From Hamadaea flava (GTDB taxonomy: Bacteria > Actinomycetota > Actinomycetes > Mycobacteriales > Micromonosporaceae): 64,000 nt of DNA. A program made the translations under genes and the position numbers. The notes under the pieces are model-generated. The model was not told the origin of the DNA and did no database searches. It worked only from the letters and a program-made list of their open reading frames with translations. Positions within the stretch are counted from its first letter, which is position 1; each line of letters starts with the position of its first letter. Shown piece after piece: positions 51,112 through 59,700 of the stretch. The stretch is from contig NZ_JAMZDZ010000001.1 of the NCBI RefSeq assembly GCF_024172085.1, positions 7,378,001 through 7,442,000 on the forward strand. The letters run 5' to 3'.

Positions 51112-51660
51112 ATGAGCCAGAAGTCCACGACGCCGATCCGCTTCGAGGCCGGCCTCGAAACCGTCGTCACCACGACCATCGTGCGGATGCCGGGCGAAGC
51201 GAGCAAGCTGCTGCCGTCGCGGGGGCAGGTCGCGGTGAACGGATTCCTCAACGGCCACGCCTTCCAGTCGGTGATCGAACCGGACGGGCGGCGGGGCCAC
51301 TGGATCAAGGTCGACGACGAGCTCCAGCGCGCCGCGGGTCTCTCGGTGGGCGACGCGGTCGACATCACCGTCGAGCCGGCTCAGGAGTGGCCGGAACCAG
51401 AAGTCCCGGCCGACTTCGCCGACGCGCTGGCGTCCGCGCCGCAACGGATCCGGCTCATCTGGGACGACATCACGCCGATGGCCCGCTGGGAATGGGTGCG
51501 CTGGATCAACGCCACGGCGAACCCGTCGACCCGGCAGACCCGGGTGGAGGCGAGCCTGTCGAAGATGGACGACGGCAAGCGGCGGCCCTGCTGCTTCGAC
51601 CTCAGCTCGTGCACGGATACGACGGTGTCCCGAAGCGGCAAACTCCACGACACCGCCTAG
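51112..51660 (+). CDS. YdeI/OmpD-associated-like protein with DUF1905 domain
   Basis: 182 residues. N-terminal DUF1905 (about 8-95: FEAGLETVVTTTIVRMP, AVNGFLNGHAFQSVIEPDG, GHWIKVDDELQRAAG, VGDAVDITVEPAQEWPEP) and a C-terminal YdeI-type bacteriocin-protection-like helical segment (WDDITPMARWEWVRWINATA). Function is not known in detail. ATG has only a weak GGA upstream. Confidence 0.85.
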   Translation: MSQKSTTPIRFEAGLETVVTTTIVRMPGEASKLLPSRGQVAVNGFLNGHAFQSVIEPDGRRGHWIKVDDELQRAAGLSVGDAVDITVEPAQEWPEPEVPADFADALASAPQRIRLIWDDITPMARWEWVRWINATANPSTRQTRVEASLSKMDDGKRRPCCFDLSSCTDTTVSRSGKLHDTA

Positions 51661-51726
51661 CCGCCGTCCATGGCCGATGGTCGGCGTGGTTCCGTCCAGT
51701 CCATCTGAGCAAGATAGGCGGCGGGG

Positions 51727-52140
51727 TCAGCGGTGCGGCCTGATCATTTCTGCGAGGCGCGGCAGGAAATATGACCAGCCTTGCTCGTGGGAATCGCGGT
51801 CCTCGGCGTCCTGTGCCGAGTCGGCGTACGGGCCGTGGGTGATCTGCAAGCTGGTGCCGCCTTCGACTTCCGCTGGGGTGACAGTCACCTGGTAGACGTG
51901 GCCGGTGCCGTCCCATTGCCAGGTGAACACCAGGCGTCGCGCCGGATCGTATTCGACGACCCGTCCGGTCAGGGCACTGCCGAGCTGGCTGAAGTCCACC
52001 CGGTACCGGCCACCACGGTGGGGTTCGAAGGTCAGTTGCCCACGCCACCAGCCGCTGAGCATCGTCGCATCGGTGAACGCCCGCAGCGCCTCCACGGGCG
52101 TCACTCCGGGTAGCTCCACCGCGGTGTGCAGGTAATCCAT
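51727..52140 (-). CDS. SRPBCC (AHSA1-like) protein
   Basis: 137 residues. Helix-grip fold signature: VELPGVTPVEALRAFTDATM, LSGWWRGQLTFEPHRGG, YDPARRLVFTWQWDG, TVTPAEVEGGTSLQITH, GWSYFLPRLAEMI. Binds a hydrophobic ligand or acts as an Aha1-like domain; role unknown. ATG 52140 lies six bases after TACGGT, leaderless layout. Confidence 0.85.
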   Translation of the reverse strand: MDYLHTAVELPGVTPVEALRAFTDATMLSGWWRGQLTFEPHRGGRYRVDFSQLGSALTGRVVEYDPARRLVFTWQWDGTGHVYQVTVTPAEVEGGTSLQITHGPYADSAQDAEDRDSHEQGWSYFLPRLAEMIRPHR

Positions 52141-52146
52141 GACCTG

Positions 52147-52152
52147 ACCGTA
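52147..52152 (-). promoter_or_regulatory. -10 box TACGGT, leaderless spacing (SRPBCC gene)
   Basis: TACGGT, six bases, then the ATG of the SRPBCC gene on the minus strand. Confidence 0.4.
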
Positions 52153-52298
52153 CAGGTGTCCACGAACGGTGGCACACAGCCACGGGTGCTGCCGCAGCCG
52201 CGGATCAGCGGGAAATCGACGCTTCCTCCCCATCGGATCGAGTCAGGCGGCGGCCGTCCGGGCGCGGCAGTGGAGTGTTGCGGCCTAGCTACTAAGTG

Positions 52299-52313
52299 AT
52301 ACCGTATAGCGGT
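52299..52313. promoter_or_regulatory. palindrome TACCGTATAGCGGTA, orphan operator-like site
   Basis: Inverted repeat TACCG-TATAG-CGGTA, the size and style of TetR- or MarR-type operators, overlapping possible -10 boxes (TACCGT). It sits in the 532-base stretch 52141-52672, which has no strong gene; no TetR/MarR gene is near. A short frame with a good ribosome-binding site begins 39 bases downstream. No other feature seen in that stretch. Confidence 0.35.
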
Positions 52314-52351
52314 ACTCGGTGGCGCTAGGTACCAAGGCCCGGAGGATCGCA

Positions 52352-52588
52352 ATGAAGACTGACGTTCGCCGTCACGCCCCGACGTTGCTGCTTGTGCGCC
52401 AGCGCGCCTGCCAGCGGGCGGCCCGCAGCCTTCGTGTACGCGTGTCGGTGTGGCTGTGCAGATTCCGCGGGCGTTCGGCTCAGTGGATCGGGCGAGGGCG
52501 AGCGAAGACCGGTGCGTCACACCCGGCGGATCTCCCAGGTCGTCAACGAAACGTCAAGAAGCCGGCGGCGGGCGTCAAGAAGGCGTAA
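52352..52588 (+). CDS. doubtful 78-residue basic protein or gene remnant
   Basis: ATG preceded by GGAGG at six bases, a strong ribosome-binding site, and by an operator-like palindrome. The product is Arg-rich without a recognisable fold and ends in a NVKKPAAGVKKA tail. Codon pattern is not convincing. Either a small basic protein or the surviving start of a deleted gene. Confidence 0.3.
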   Translation: MKTDVRRHAPTLLLVRQRACQRAARSLRVRVSVWLCRFRGRSAQWIGRGRAKTGASHPADLPGRQRNVKKPAAGVKKA

Positions 52589-52672
52589 GGACGTCTGTGC
52601 AGCCGCCATCCCCGGTTGTCGACTTGATGGTAGGGGCCGAAAAGCGGCCGCTGACAACCATCGGAGCGAGTC

Positions 52673-53101
52673 GTGAACACCATCCGGGCGGGGGTGAACC
52701 CGCCACACCTGAGCGAGGCGGACCCAGGCCGTCCGCAGGGAATCCTGGTCGGCCTCGGATCGCTCGTCGTCATCGTCGTGGCCTTCGTCGCCTCGGCAGT
52801 CCCGCCGGCGGACGCCGTGCTCCGGTACGCCGTCCTGGTGCTGGCGGTGTTCGGCTTCGCCGCGGCCACCTCCGTGTGGAGGGCGCCGATCGTGACCGCC
52901 GTCATCGGGTTCCTCGTGTTCGGCGGCTTCCTGGTGAACCACCTGGGCCAGCTCACCTGGCACGGCAGCTCCGACGGGATCCGGCTGGTCGCGTTGGGTG
53001 CGGCGGTGATCTTCGGCCGTCTGGCGGGCGATGTCTTCCGGATGCCCAGGTCAACCCAGGCCCGACGGCCTGCGGCGTCAACGTCGGTGCGTCACCGATA
53101 A
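52673..53101 (+). CDS. small polytopic membrane protein
   Basis: 142 residues; GTG with GGAGCGAG about three to ten bases upstream. Three to four TM helices (ILVGLGSLVVIVVAFVAS, VLRYAVLVLAVFGFAAAT, IVTAVIGFLVFGGFLVNHLG, IRLVALGAAVIFG) and a basic tail. No catalytic residues and no family recognised. Converges on the DUF456 gene. Confidence 0.65.
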   Translation: MNTIRAGVNPPHLSEADPGRPQGILVGLGSLVVIVVAFVASAVPPADAVLRYAVLVLAVFGFAAATSVWRAPIVTAVIGFLVFGGFLVNHLGQLTWHGSSDGIRLVALGAAVIFGRLAGDVFRMPRSTQARRPAASTSVRHR

Positions 53102-53125
53102 GCGTCACGACGGGCTGACCGAGCC

Positions 53126-53141
53126 AAGCGGCCCTCCGCTT
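53126..53141. terminator. short hairpin between convergent genes
   Basis: AAGCGG-CCCT-CCGCTT, a perfect 6-bp stem with four-base loop, 24 bases after the plus-strand stop and 13 before the minus-strand stop; could serve both. Confidence 0.4.
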
Positions 53142-53154
53142 TGCGGCGTCCGGA

Positions 53155-53571
53155 TCAGGCGGCGAACGCGCCCACCACCCAGGTGACGGCGATGATCAGG
53201 GCGGCGGCCAGTTCGATCAGCATGGACAGGCCGACGGCCTTGACCGCGTGCCAGGTCGCGGACCAGGCCGGTTTGAACTGCCGTTGGCGGGCCAACTCGG
53301 CGAGCAGGATGCCCACGACGAAGCCGAGGGGCAGGCCGACGACTGGGACGACGAAGAAGCCGACGATGCCCAGCAGCCCGCCCGCGATCAGCGACCAGTT
53401 CGGCACGCCGCTCTGCTTGAGGCGGCGGCCGGGCCAGGCGTACTTGGCGGCCGTGCCGGCCAGCGCGACGAAGGTCGCGATGAACAGCACCAGCCAGCGG
53501 CCCCAACCCGCGTCGGAGAACAGCGCCCAGACCAGCACCGCGCCCCAGCTCAGGATCAGGCCGGGAATCAC
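53155..53571 (-). CDS. DUF456 family membrane protein, N terminus short
   Basis: 138 residues. LSWGAVLVWALF, a glycine-rich GGLLGIVGFFVVPVVG, LPLGFVVGILLAELARQRQF and a long final helix are the DUF456 pattern (glycine-zipper membrane proteins of unknown function). The family usually has one more helix before the VPxxPG turn; here the frame is closed by a stop about 13 codons upstream of the GTG, so the first helix is missing. Either a genuine short form or 5' damage near the island boundary. Confidence 0.75.
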   Translation of the reverse strand: MIPGLILSWGAVLVWALFSDAGWGRWLVLFIATFVALAGTAAKYAWPGRRLKQSGVPNWSLIAGGLLGIVGFFVVPVVGLPLGFVVGILLAELARQRQFKPAWSATWHAVKAVGLSMLIELAAALIIAVTWVVGAFAA

Positions 53572-53864
53572 GGGGACACCCGTTATCGGGTTGTGACACC
53601 TATGTGGTTACCGGCCCACAGCTCGGGCTGCCAGCCACGGCGCTCCGACGTGGGCGAATTAAGGCGAGCGCTACAGGTCCGGCCGAGCCAGGCGACCGGT
53701 GTCGAGGTCGACGCATGACAGGGACGGCGAGGCAGGACATCACCATCAAGTGTCGTAATCTTGCCTGTCGCCGCAGGCTCACGGATTGTGTAGATAGCCG
53801 ATACTCTGTGATTCTCGGTCACGGCACCGCTGGTCGCGCCGTGGCGATTGGGGAGGTACGCCGG

Positions 53865-55457
53865 GTGGGAAACACACCGGACCGCGCCGGCGGCGAGCGC
53901 GACGACGATTCGTGGGATTTCCAGGTCGATGTCACCGACTCGCGGCGCGCCATGGCGTATCTGGTGGCACCTGGCTCCGCGGACTATATCCGGATCATGA
54001 CCGTGTTGGAGTCGTCCCTGACGGACCTCACTCCAGCCGAGATTGCCGCGCTCGTGTCGGCTTCGGGACCGGCGATGGCGGACGACCTTGTGCAGAAGCG
54101 GCTGGACAAGCTCAAGGATTGGACGGCGGCCACAGGTCGCAGCGACCCGGCTCGGATTCGGCGGCACGCCGACATCCTGGCTCGGAACTGGCGCTGGAGC
54201 GCCACCCCCGCAGGTCGGCAGGTGCATCGTTTCTACACGACCGTGCTCGCCGCTACCCCGACGATGCGTGAGATCCCGTTGCCCAGCCTGGCACGGATCG
54301 TGGAGTCGGTCGAGAAGCTGGCAGCGGCTGTGCACTCGACGCGGCGTGACGATGCCGCAGTCGCCGAACTGATCGGACGGCTGTTCACCGGTCACGACGA
54401 TCTCGATGCCGCCCTGGTGGGCGCAGAGGACAGTTTGGCCGGGTTGGCGGATCGCTTCGACCTCGATCACGACGCTACTTCCGAACTCAAAGGATTGTTG
54501 GTCGACTATGCCACGCATGTCGCGGGTGAACTCGACCGAGGGACGCAGCGGGCACACGACCTGCTGCATCGCCTGCTCCAGCCCCACTTCGCGACCCTCG
54601 CGGCGGTGGCCGTCGCCGGTTCTCAAGCGCGTGCGCTCATTGAACGTGGTGCGCTGACAGCGTCGAAAGGCGGCCGTGTCTCCGATTGGGAAGGGCTGAT
54701 GGCGTGGTGCGATCCGCACACTGGCCGGTCGAGCAGGTTCGCGTTGCGACTGGTTCGCGCCCTGCCGGGCATGCACGCCAACCTCAGGCGCCTACACAGT
54801 TCGGCTAGCTACGGCACCGGCCGCGCCCGATCGCTGCTACTGGCCAAGGCATGTCTGGATGAGCGCTATGGCACGGCGATCCTGCTCGCGGCCACCGGCG
54901 ACCATAAATGGCGCAAATTGTACGGGGAGGCGGAAGACACCGATCTGGCGAGCAACCCCATGTGGCGTGGTGGACCCTCGGTGGAGCTGCCCGAACTTCT
55001 GCGTACGACTGGCCGGACTGGTGCCCGCGGCCGGGCGCCCGCCGCGCGTGACGACGCGGCGGCGCGTGCGGCGGTGCAGGCCGCCCGCGAACGGAGAGTC
55101 GCTGAGCACGCCGCAGCGCTTACGGAGATCCTCGCCGCCGAGCCGGGGCAGAAGCTGTCGGCGCGGGCTGCGACGGTGGCGTTGGCGGCCCTGATGACCG
55201 CGGTGCGAGCTGGGCTGTCCCGCGGCACAACGGATCGGCGTGTCGGCACCCGGGACGGCCTGTCGTGCACGCTGTTTCACACCGGGGAGGGCATCGGCGC
55301 GCTGATCGCGCCGACGTGGCGGGTGCTGTTGCCTGGACGTCGGCCGGTGTTTCACCTGCCGGGACAATGGGCAGCTCGGCCGCGGCAGACACGTCCCGAC
55401 TTGGCCGTCCGCGCGGTCGCAATATTCGAGCGGGCTGATCAGGCGGCCCGGCCATGA
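53865..55457 (+). CDS. jetA: Wadjet type II subunit JetA (DUF2397, kleisin-like)
   Basis: 530 residues; GTG with GGGAGG eight bases upstream. DUF2397/TIGR02677: AMAYLVAPGSADYIRIMTVL near the start, then long helices (DVLDxR-like region ARIVESVEKLAAAVHS), and a C-terminal basic part ending RPVFHLPGQW. In Wadjet it is the MukF/kleisin-like subunit that bridges the SMC heads. First of four overlapping genes. Complexes of this kind extrude plasmid DNA loops and let JetD cut small circular DNA. Codon use is looser and GC lower than in the left part of the window, suggesting horizontal acquisition. Confidence 0.9.
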   Translation: MGNTPDRAGGERDDDSWDFQVDVTDSRRAMAYLVAPGSADYIRIMTVLESSLTDLTPAEIAALVSASGPAMADDLVQKRLDKLKDWTAATGRSDPARIRRHADILARNWRWSATPAGRQVHRFYTTVLAATPTMREIPLPSLARIVESVEKLAAAVHSTRRDDAAVAELIGRLFTGHDDLDAALVGAEDSLAGLADRFDLDHDATSELKGLLVDYATHVAGELDRGTQRAHDLLHRLLQPHFATLAAVAVAGSQARALIERGALTASKGGRVSDWEGLMAWCDPHTGRSSRFALRLVRALPGMHANLRRLHSSASYGTGRARSLLLAKACLDERYGTAILLAATGDHKWRKLYGEAEDTDLASNPMWRGGPSVELPELLRTTGRTGARGRAPAARDDAAARAAVQAARERRVAEHAAALTEILAAEPGQKLSARAATVALAALMTAVRAGLSRGTTDRRVGTRDGLSCTLFHTGEGIGALIAPTWRVLLPGRRPVFHLPGQWAARPRQTRPDLAVRAVAIFERADQAARP

Positions 55458-56722
55458 CGACGACGTCGAATCCCAAAGCATGGCGGCGGCGTTCTGGACA
55501 CGGACCGGAGGCAGCTGCCGAGACGGCTGCTGCTCTTCGTCTGCTGATGGTTCAGCCGTGGCTGGTCGCCGGCCGGGATGACATTGCCATCGCCACCGTC
55601 CGCCGCAACGAGACGTCGATACGTGACGTGCTAGCCCGTCTGGGCTGGGTGCTTGTGGTCGATCGGGACTTCGTGCGGTTGCGCAAGTCGGCACCGGTGC
55701 GACGTGACGCCTGGGCGGTCAATGGGCCCAATCCGCTGACGTGCTCGTGGTTCTTCCTGTTGGTCGCGGCGGCGGAGTCGTTGCCACGCCGAGTGAGTAT
55801 CGGCCAGCTCGTCGCCGCTGCGCGTACGGCGGCCGCCGAGGCGGCCATACAATCCCGCGATGACAAGCCAGAACGGCTGGCGATTTTCAACGCGTTGAAG
55901 ATGCTGGACCAGCGCGGCGCGGTTGAGAGCATCGACGGCGATGTCAGCGAGTTCCTCCGCAACGACGACCCGCCGGTTCTGCTGGCTATCCACCATCATC
56001 GGCTGGTGCACATCATCGCCAACTTCGCCCCCGCCGATCCGGTGGAAGATCCGTTGGGCTGGCTCGAGCAGGTGGAGCGAGAGCCCGAAGCCGCCCGGCG
56101 GATGCGCCGTCGGCTCATCGACGACACGGCTGTCTATTCCGGCGATCTCGACCCTGACGAGGCCGATTGGCTGTCGCGTCGGGTGCGCGGTGACGATGGG
56201 CTGCCGCTGGCCGAGGCATTCGGGTTGCATCTGGAGCGTCGCGCCGAAGGCGCGGCGTTCGTCGTACCGCTGGAGTCGTTCCGGTCGCGGGATCAGCTCG
56301 GCGACTGCCCATTCCCGGGTGGAGGCACCGTGGCGCATGCCGGGTTGCTGCTGTGCGATGTGGCTGATGCGCATGGCACGATCGACGCCGATCGTCCCGG
56401 CTGGCGCGGACTGGCCCGGAGCGAGGTCCTCGCCTACCTCGCGGACTTCGCCGAGCGCTACGCCGATCAAGGGTGGGCGGCCGAATATGTGCAAAGCCTG
56501 CCCGTGCTGGCCACGGACGTCCTGGCGCTGCTCTCGGGAGCAAACCTCGTCCGGGTCGAGGACGCCACGTGGTGGTTCACGCCGGCAGCCGGACGGTGGG
56601 AGCGTCCAACCGATCCGCACGTTCGGCGACCTGCTGGGCGTCGTGCTGACGCCAGTCCAAGTGGCATGTCCGTCGGAAACACTGGAGCGGCGCCACCGGA
56701 GGGACACCGTGACATCGACTGA
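55454..56722 (+). CDS. jetB: Wadjet type II subunit JetB (DUF2398, MukE-like)
   Basis: 422 residues; its ATG overlaps the jetA stop (ATGA). DUF2398/TIGR02678: tandem winged-helix-like protein. Visible family stretches: LRLLMVQPWLVAG near the N terminus, RLRKSAPVRRDAWAVNG, CSWFFLLVAAAESLPRR, IFNALKMLDQRGAVESIDGD, RMRRRLIDDTAVYSGDLDPD. The counterpart of MukE, which binds kleisin and helps DNA entry. The last 13 bases overlap jetC, so expression is coupled. Confidence 0.9.
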   Translation: MTTTSNPKAWRRRSGHGPEAAAETAAALRLLMVQPWLVAGRDDIAIATVRRNETSIRDVLARLGWVLVVDRDFVRLRKSAPVRRDAWAVNGPNPLTCSWFFLLVAAAESLPRRVSIGQLVAAARTAAAEAAIQSRDDKPERLAIFNALKMLDQRGAVESIDGDVSEFLRNDDPPVLLAIHHHRLVHIIANFAPADPVEDPLGWLEQVEREPEAARRMRRRLIDDTAVYSGDLDPDEADWLSRRVRGDDGLPLAEAFGLHLERRAEGAAFVVPLESFRSRDQLGDCPFPGGGTVAHAGLLLCDVADAHGTIDADRPGWRGLARSEVLAYLADFAERYADQGWAAEYVQSLPVLATDVLALLSGANLVRVEDATWWFTPAAGRWERPTDPHVRRPAGRRADASPSGMSVGNTGAAPPEGHRDID

Positions 56723-59700
56723 CCTTCTGGCGATCCTTGACGATGACAATCCCGCCGAACCGGTAGGACACGCCGAACGCTTCACCACACGATGGCGGCT
56801 GGTCGGCGCTGGCCTGTCCAATGTGTGGCGCTACGGCGATCTGCACCTCGACGCACCCAGCGGCCGCTTGTTGCTGCGAGGTCCGAACGGCACGGGAAAG
56901 ACCACCGCGCTGGAAGCCTTGTGGCCGTATCTTCTCGATCTCAATCCGCAACGGCTCGCCGCAGGCAAAGCCAGGCCAACCACGCTGTCGCTGCTGATGC
57001 GCGAGGGAGCCAACGGAGCTAAACGACGCTGCGGATATCTGTGGCTCACCCTGGCCGCACCAGGAAACGAAGGGACCTTCTCCTACGGCGTACGCCTGCT
57101 GTTCAGCGAGAGCGGGTCGCCGGCCGTGCGGGTGACGCCGTTCATGGTGCCCGGAGTGCCGTTGCGGGATGTCGCGTTCTACGGCCCGAATCGCGGATTC
57201 CTGTCGGCCGATCAGTTCACCGAGGAGATAGCCAGAGTCGGGGGCATAGTCTTCGACGACGAAGACGCGTACGTAGCTCACCTGGCAACCCGGATCTGGG
57301 CCGCCGACGAACGCGAGCTACTCGAACTGGCCAACCGCGTCCGGGCCGTCCGCAACCCCACGCTGCTCGGTGATGTGTCACCTCGCGCCGCCGCCGAGAC
57401 TCTGCGCGACGCGCTCCCCGGAGTCGCGGACGACGTCGTCACCGCCACGGCTGAAGCGCTCGCCGAGTCGGAAGCGACCCGGGAGGCGTTCCAACGCGAC
57501 CGCGACGCAGCCGTCGCCCTTGATCGCTTTGCCGAAGCGTGGGCCGGACACGTCGTCGAGGTCGTCACCGGCGCGACCGCAACCGCGAAGAAGGCGTTGT
57601 CGGACGCCAAGGAAGCCGAGCGGCAACGCGAAAAGGCCAGCAAGAAACTCGAGGACGCCCGCCAGCAGCGCGACGAAGCGGAGAGTAAGTTCGCCGAACT
57701 CTCCCAGACAGCCCGAAGTCTCGAGGCGACCATCCGCGCATTGGAAACCTCTGAGGGATACAAAGCGGCTGGCCGCCTCACCGCCATGCAGGACGCGGTC
57801 TCCAACGATATGCGAGCCGCGTCGACCTCGCTGACGGCGTTCCAGACAGCCGTCGAGACCGCAACCCAGCGGGCCGCGCAGCTACGCGAAAGTGCGTCCG
57901 ACATCGAGGTAGACCTCGAAGAGATGTTTGCCGCAGCCGCAAGAATCGACGGTCACGCCCGATCCGACCACCCGCTGCTCATTGTCGGCACCACACCGCA
58001 GGATGCCTTCCACATCGAGACGGTGACGATCGACCCCGGGCCGGCGACGCAGATCGCCGTCGATCTCGAACGAACGGACGACCTCGCGCGGTCCTGGAAG
58101 AACCTCGCAAGCGACCACCGAACGCGAGGTGACAGCGCACAGCTGGCACTGGCTGATCGCCGCGAGACCGATGAAGCTGAACGACAGGCAGACGACGCCT
58201 CGGACAAGGCACGAGCGGCGAGGCTGCAAGCCGAGCAACAACAGCGAGAACTGGCTCGCGAAACATCAGCTGCGCGCACCGCTATACAGCAGTTAGTTGA
58301 CGCTATAGAGGACTGGTACGCCGAGCATGAGCCACTGGTCTCGCTAGTCGACGATGCAGTTCATGACGCATCCTCGGCTACAAATGTGGACTCCTCGGTA
58401 TGGCATCTCCCCGAAACGATCGCATCGACGCGAGACGAACCTGCTCAGGCGCTCACCGAAATTGACAGCCTCGCCAATGCCATCAAGGACAGCGGCCAAA
58501 CCGCTGCCGTCGATCTGCGCCATCGCGCTCAGATCGTCCGGAAGGCGGCAGCCGCTCTCCGCGAGGAGCGCAACCGACTGCTTACCGAGGCTCGGCAACT
58601 ACGCGAAGGCAAACTTCTGCCGGTCCCACGGCCCGACTGGGCTGGACCACTTGCTGAAGGTGCCGCATTCGCCGACGCGATCGACTGGCACCCCACGTAC
58701 ACCGACTCGGACGGACGTGCGCGCATCGAATTGGCGCTGGCCGCCAGCGGTCTCCTCGGCGCTGTGCTTCTGCCCGACGGTGTGCACACTGAGGCGTGGT
58801 ATGTGACCGCGACGAGCCACTCTAGCGAACCTAACCTGTCGTCGGTGCTGATCGCCGACCCGGCTCATCCCTTGTCAGGCGCGGCAACGAGAGTTCTGAC
58901 CGCAATCCCGCTTCGTGACACTGCCCGCGTCGCCGACACGAACTCGGGGCTGACCGTCGGACGTGACGGGACGTTCGCCGCCGGGCCGCTGCACGGCCGT
59001 CCAGCCGGCGTTGACGACCCGGCGCGCAGACCGGCGGCCGCCTATGTGGGTGCCGCGCAACGGCGCGCCGCCGCCCTCGCCCGAGCTGAGGAACTCGAAG
59101 CACAAGCCGCGATCCTCGAGGGACAAGCCGACGACCAAGATTCCGTCGCCAGACTGCACCAATTGTCCGCCGAGCGGATTGCCTCGGCCGTGAGGCAGTT
59201 CCCTGACCGCTCTGCGGCAACCCGGGCTGAGAGTACCCGGGCCGCAGCAGCGATCCTTGCCGGTCGTCTCAACACGAAGGCAACCGAAGCGTCCGTACGG
59301 GCCGCTGAACTTGGCGAGCTGGCCCATGACCTGCGCGCCGAATGGACGCAGCGAACCTTGGCACGCGGCTTACCTAGCGACAAGGCCGAACTGGGTCGTC
59401 TCCGGGACGCCGAAGCCGAAGCCGCAAAGAAGCTCGACGGGCTGGCGAAAGACCTGGCCGCCCGCCTGCGGCCGCGGCTCCAGCGCCTAGCGGGCAACGC
59501 GGTCAATGACCGCGAACGCAATCACGCATTGGGAGGGCAGCACGCCGAAACCGTCGCCGCGGCGCGACATGCCCGCGAGGTCCAGACCGAGTACGACGCC
59601 TTGGTCATGGCCGTCGGGCTCGACGCCGAGACCGCGCTCGCGCAGCACGCCCGCGCCAAAGAACGGAGGCAAGGGCTGGCCGAGCGACTCATACTCGCTG

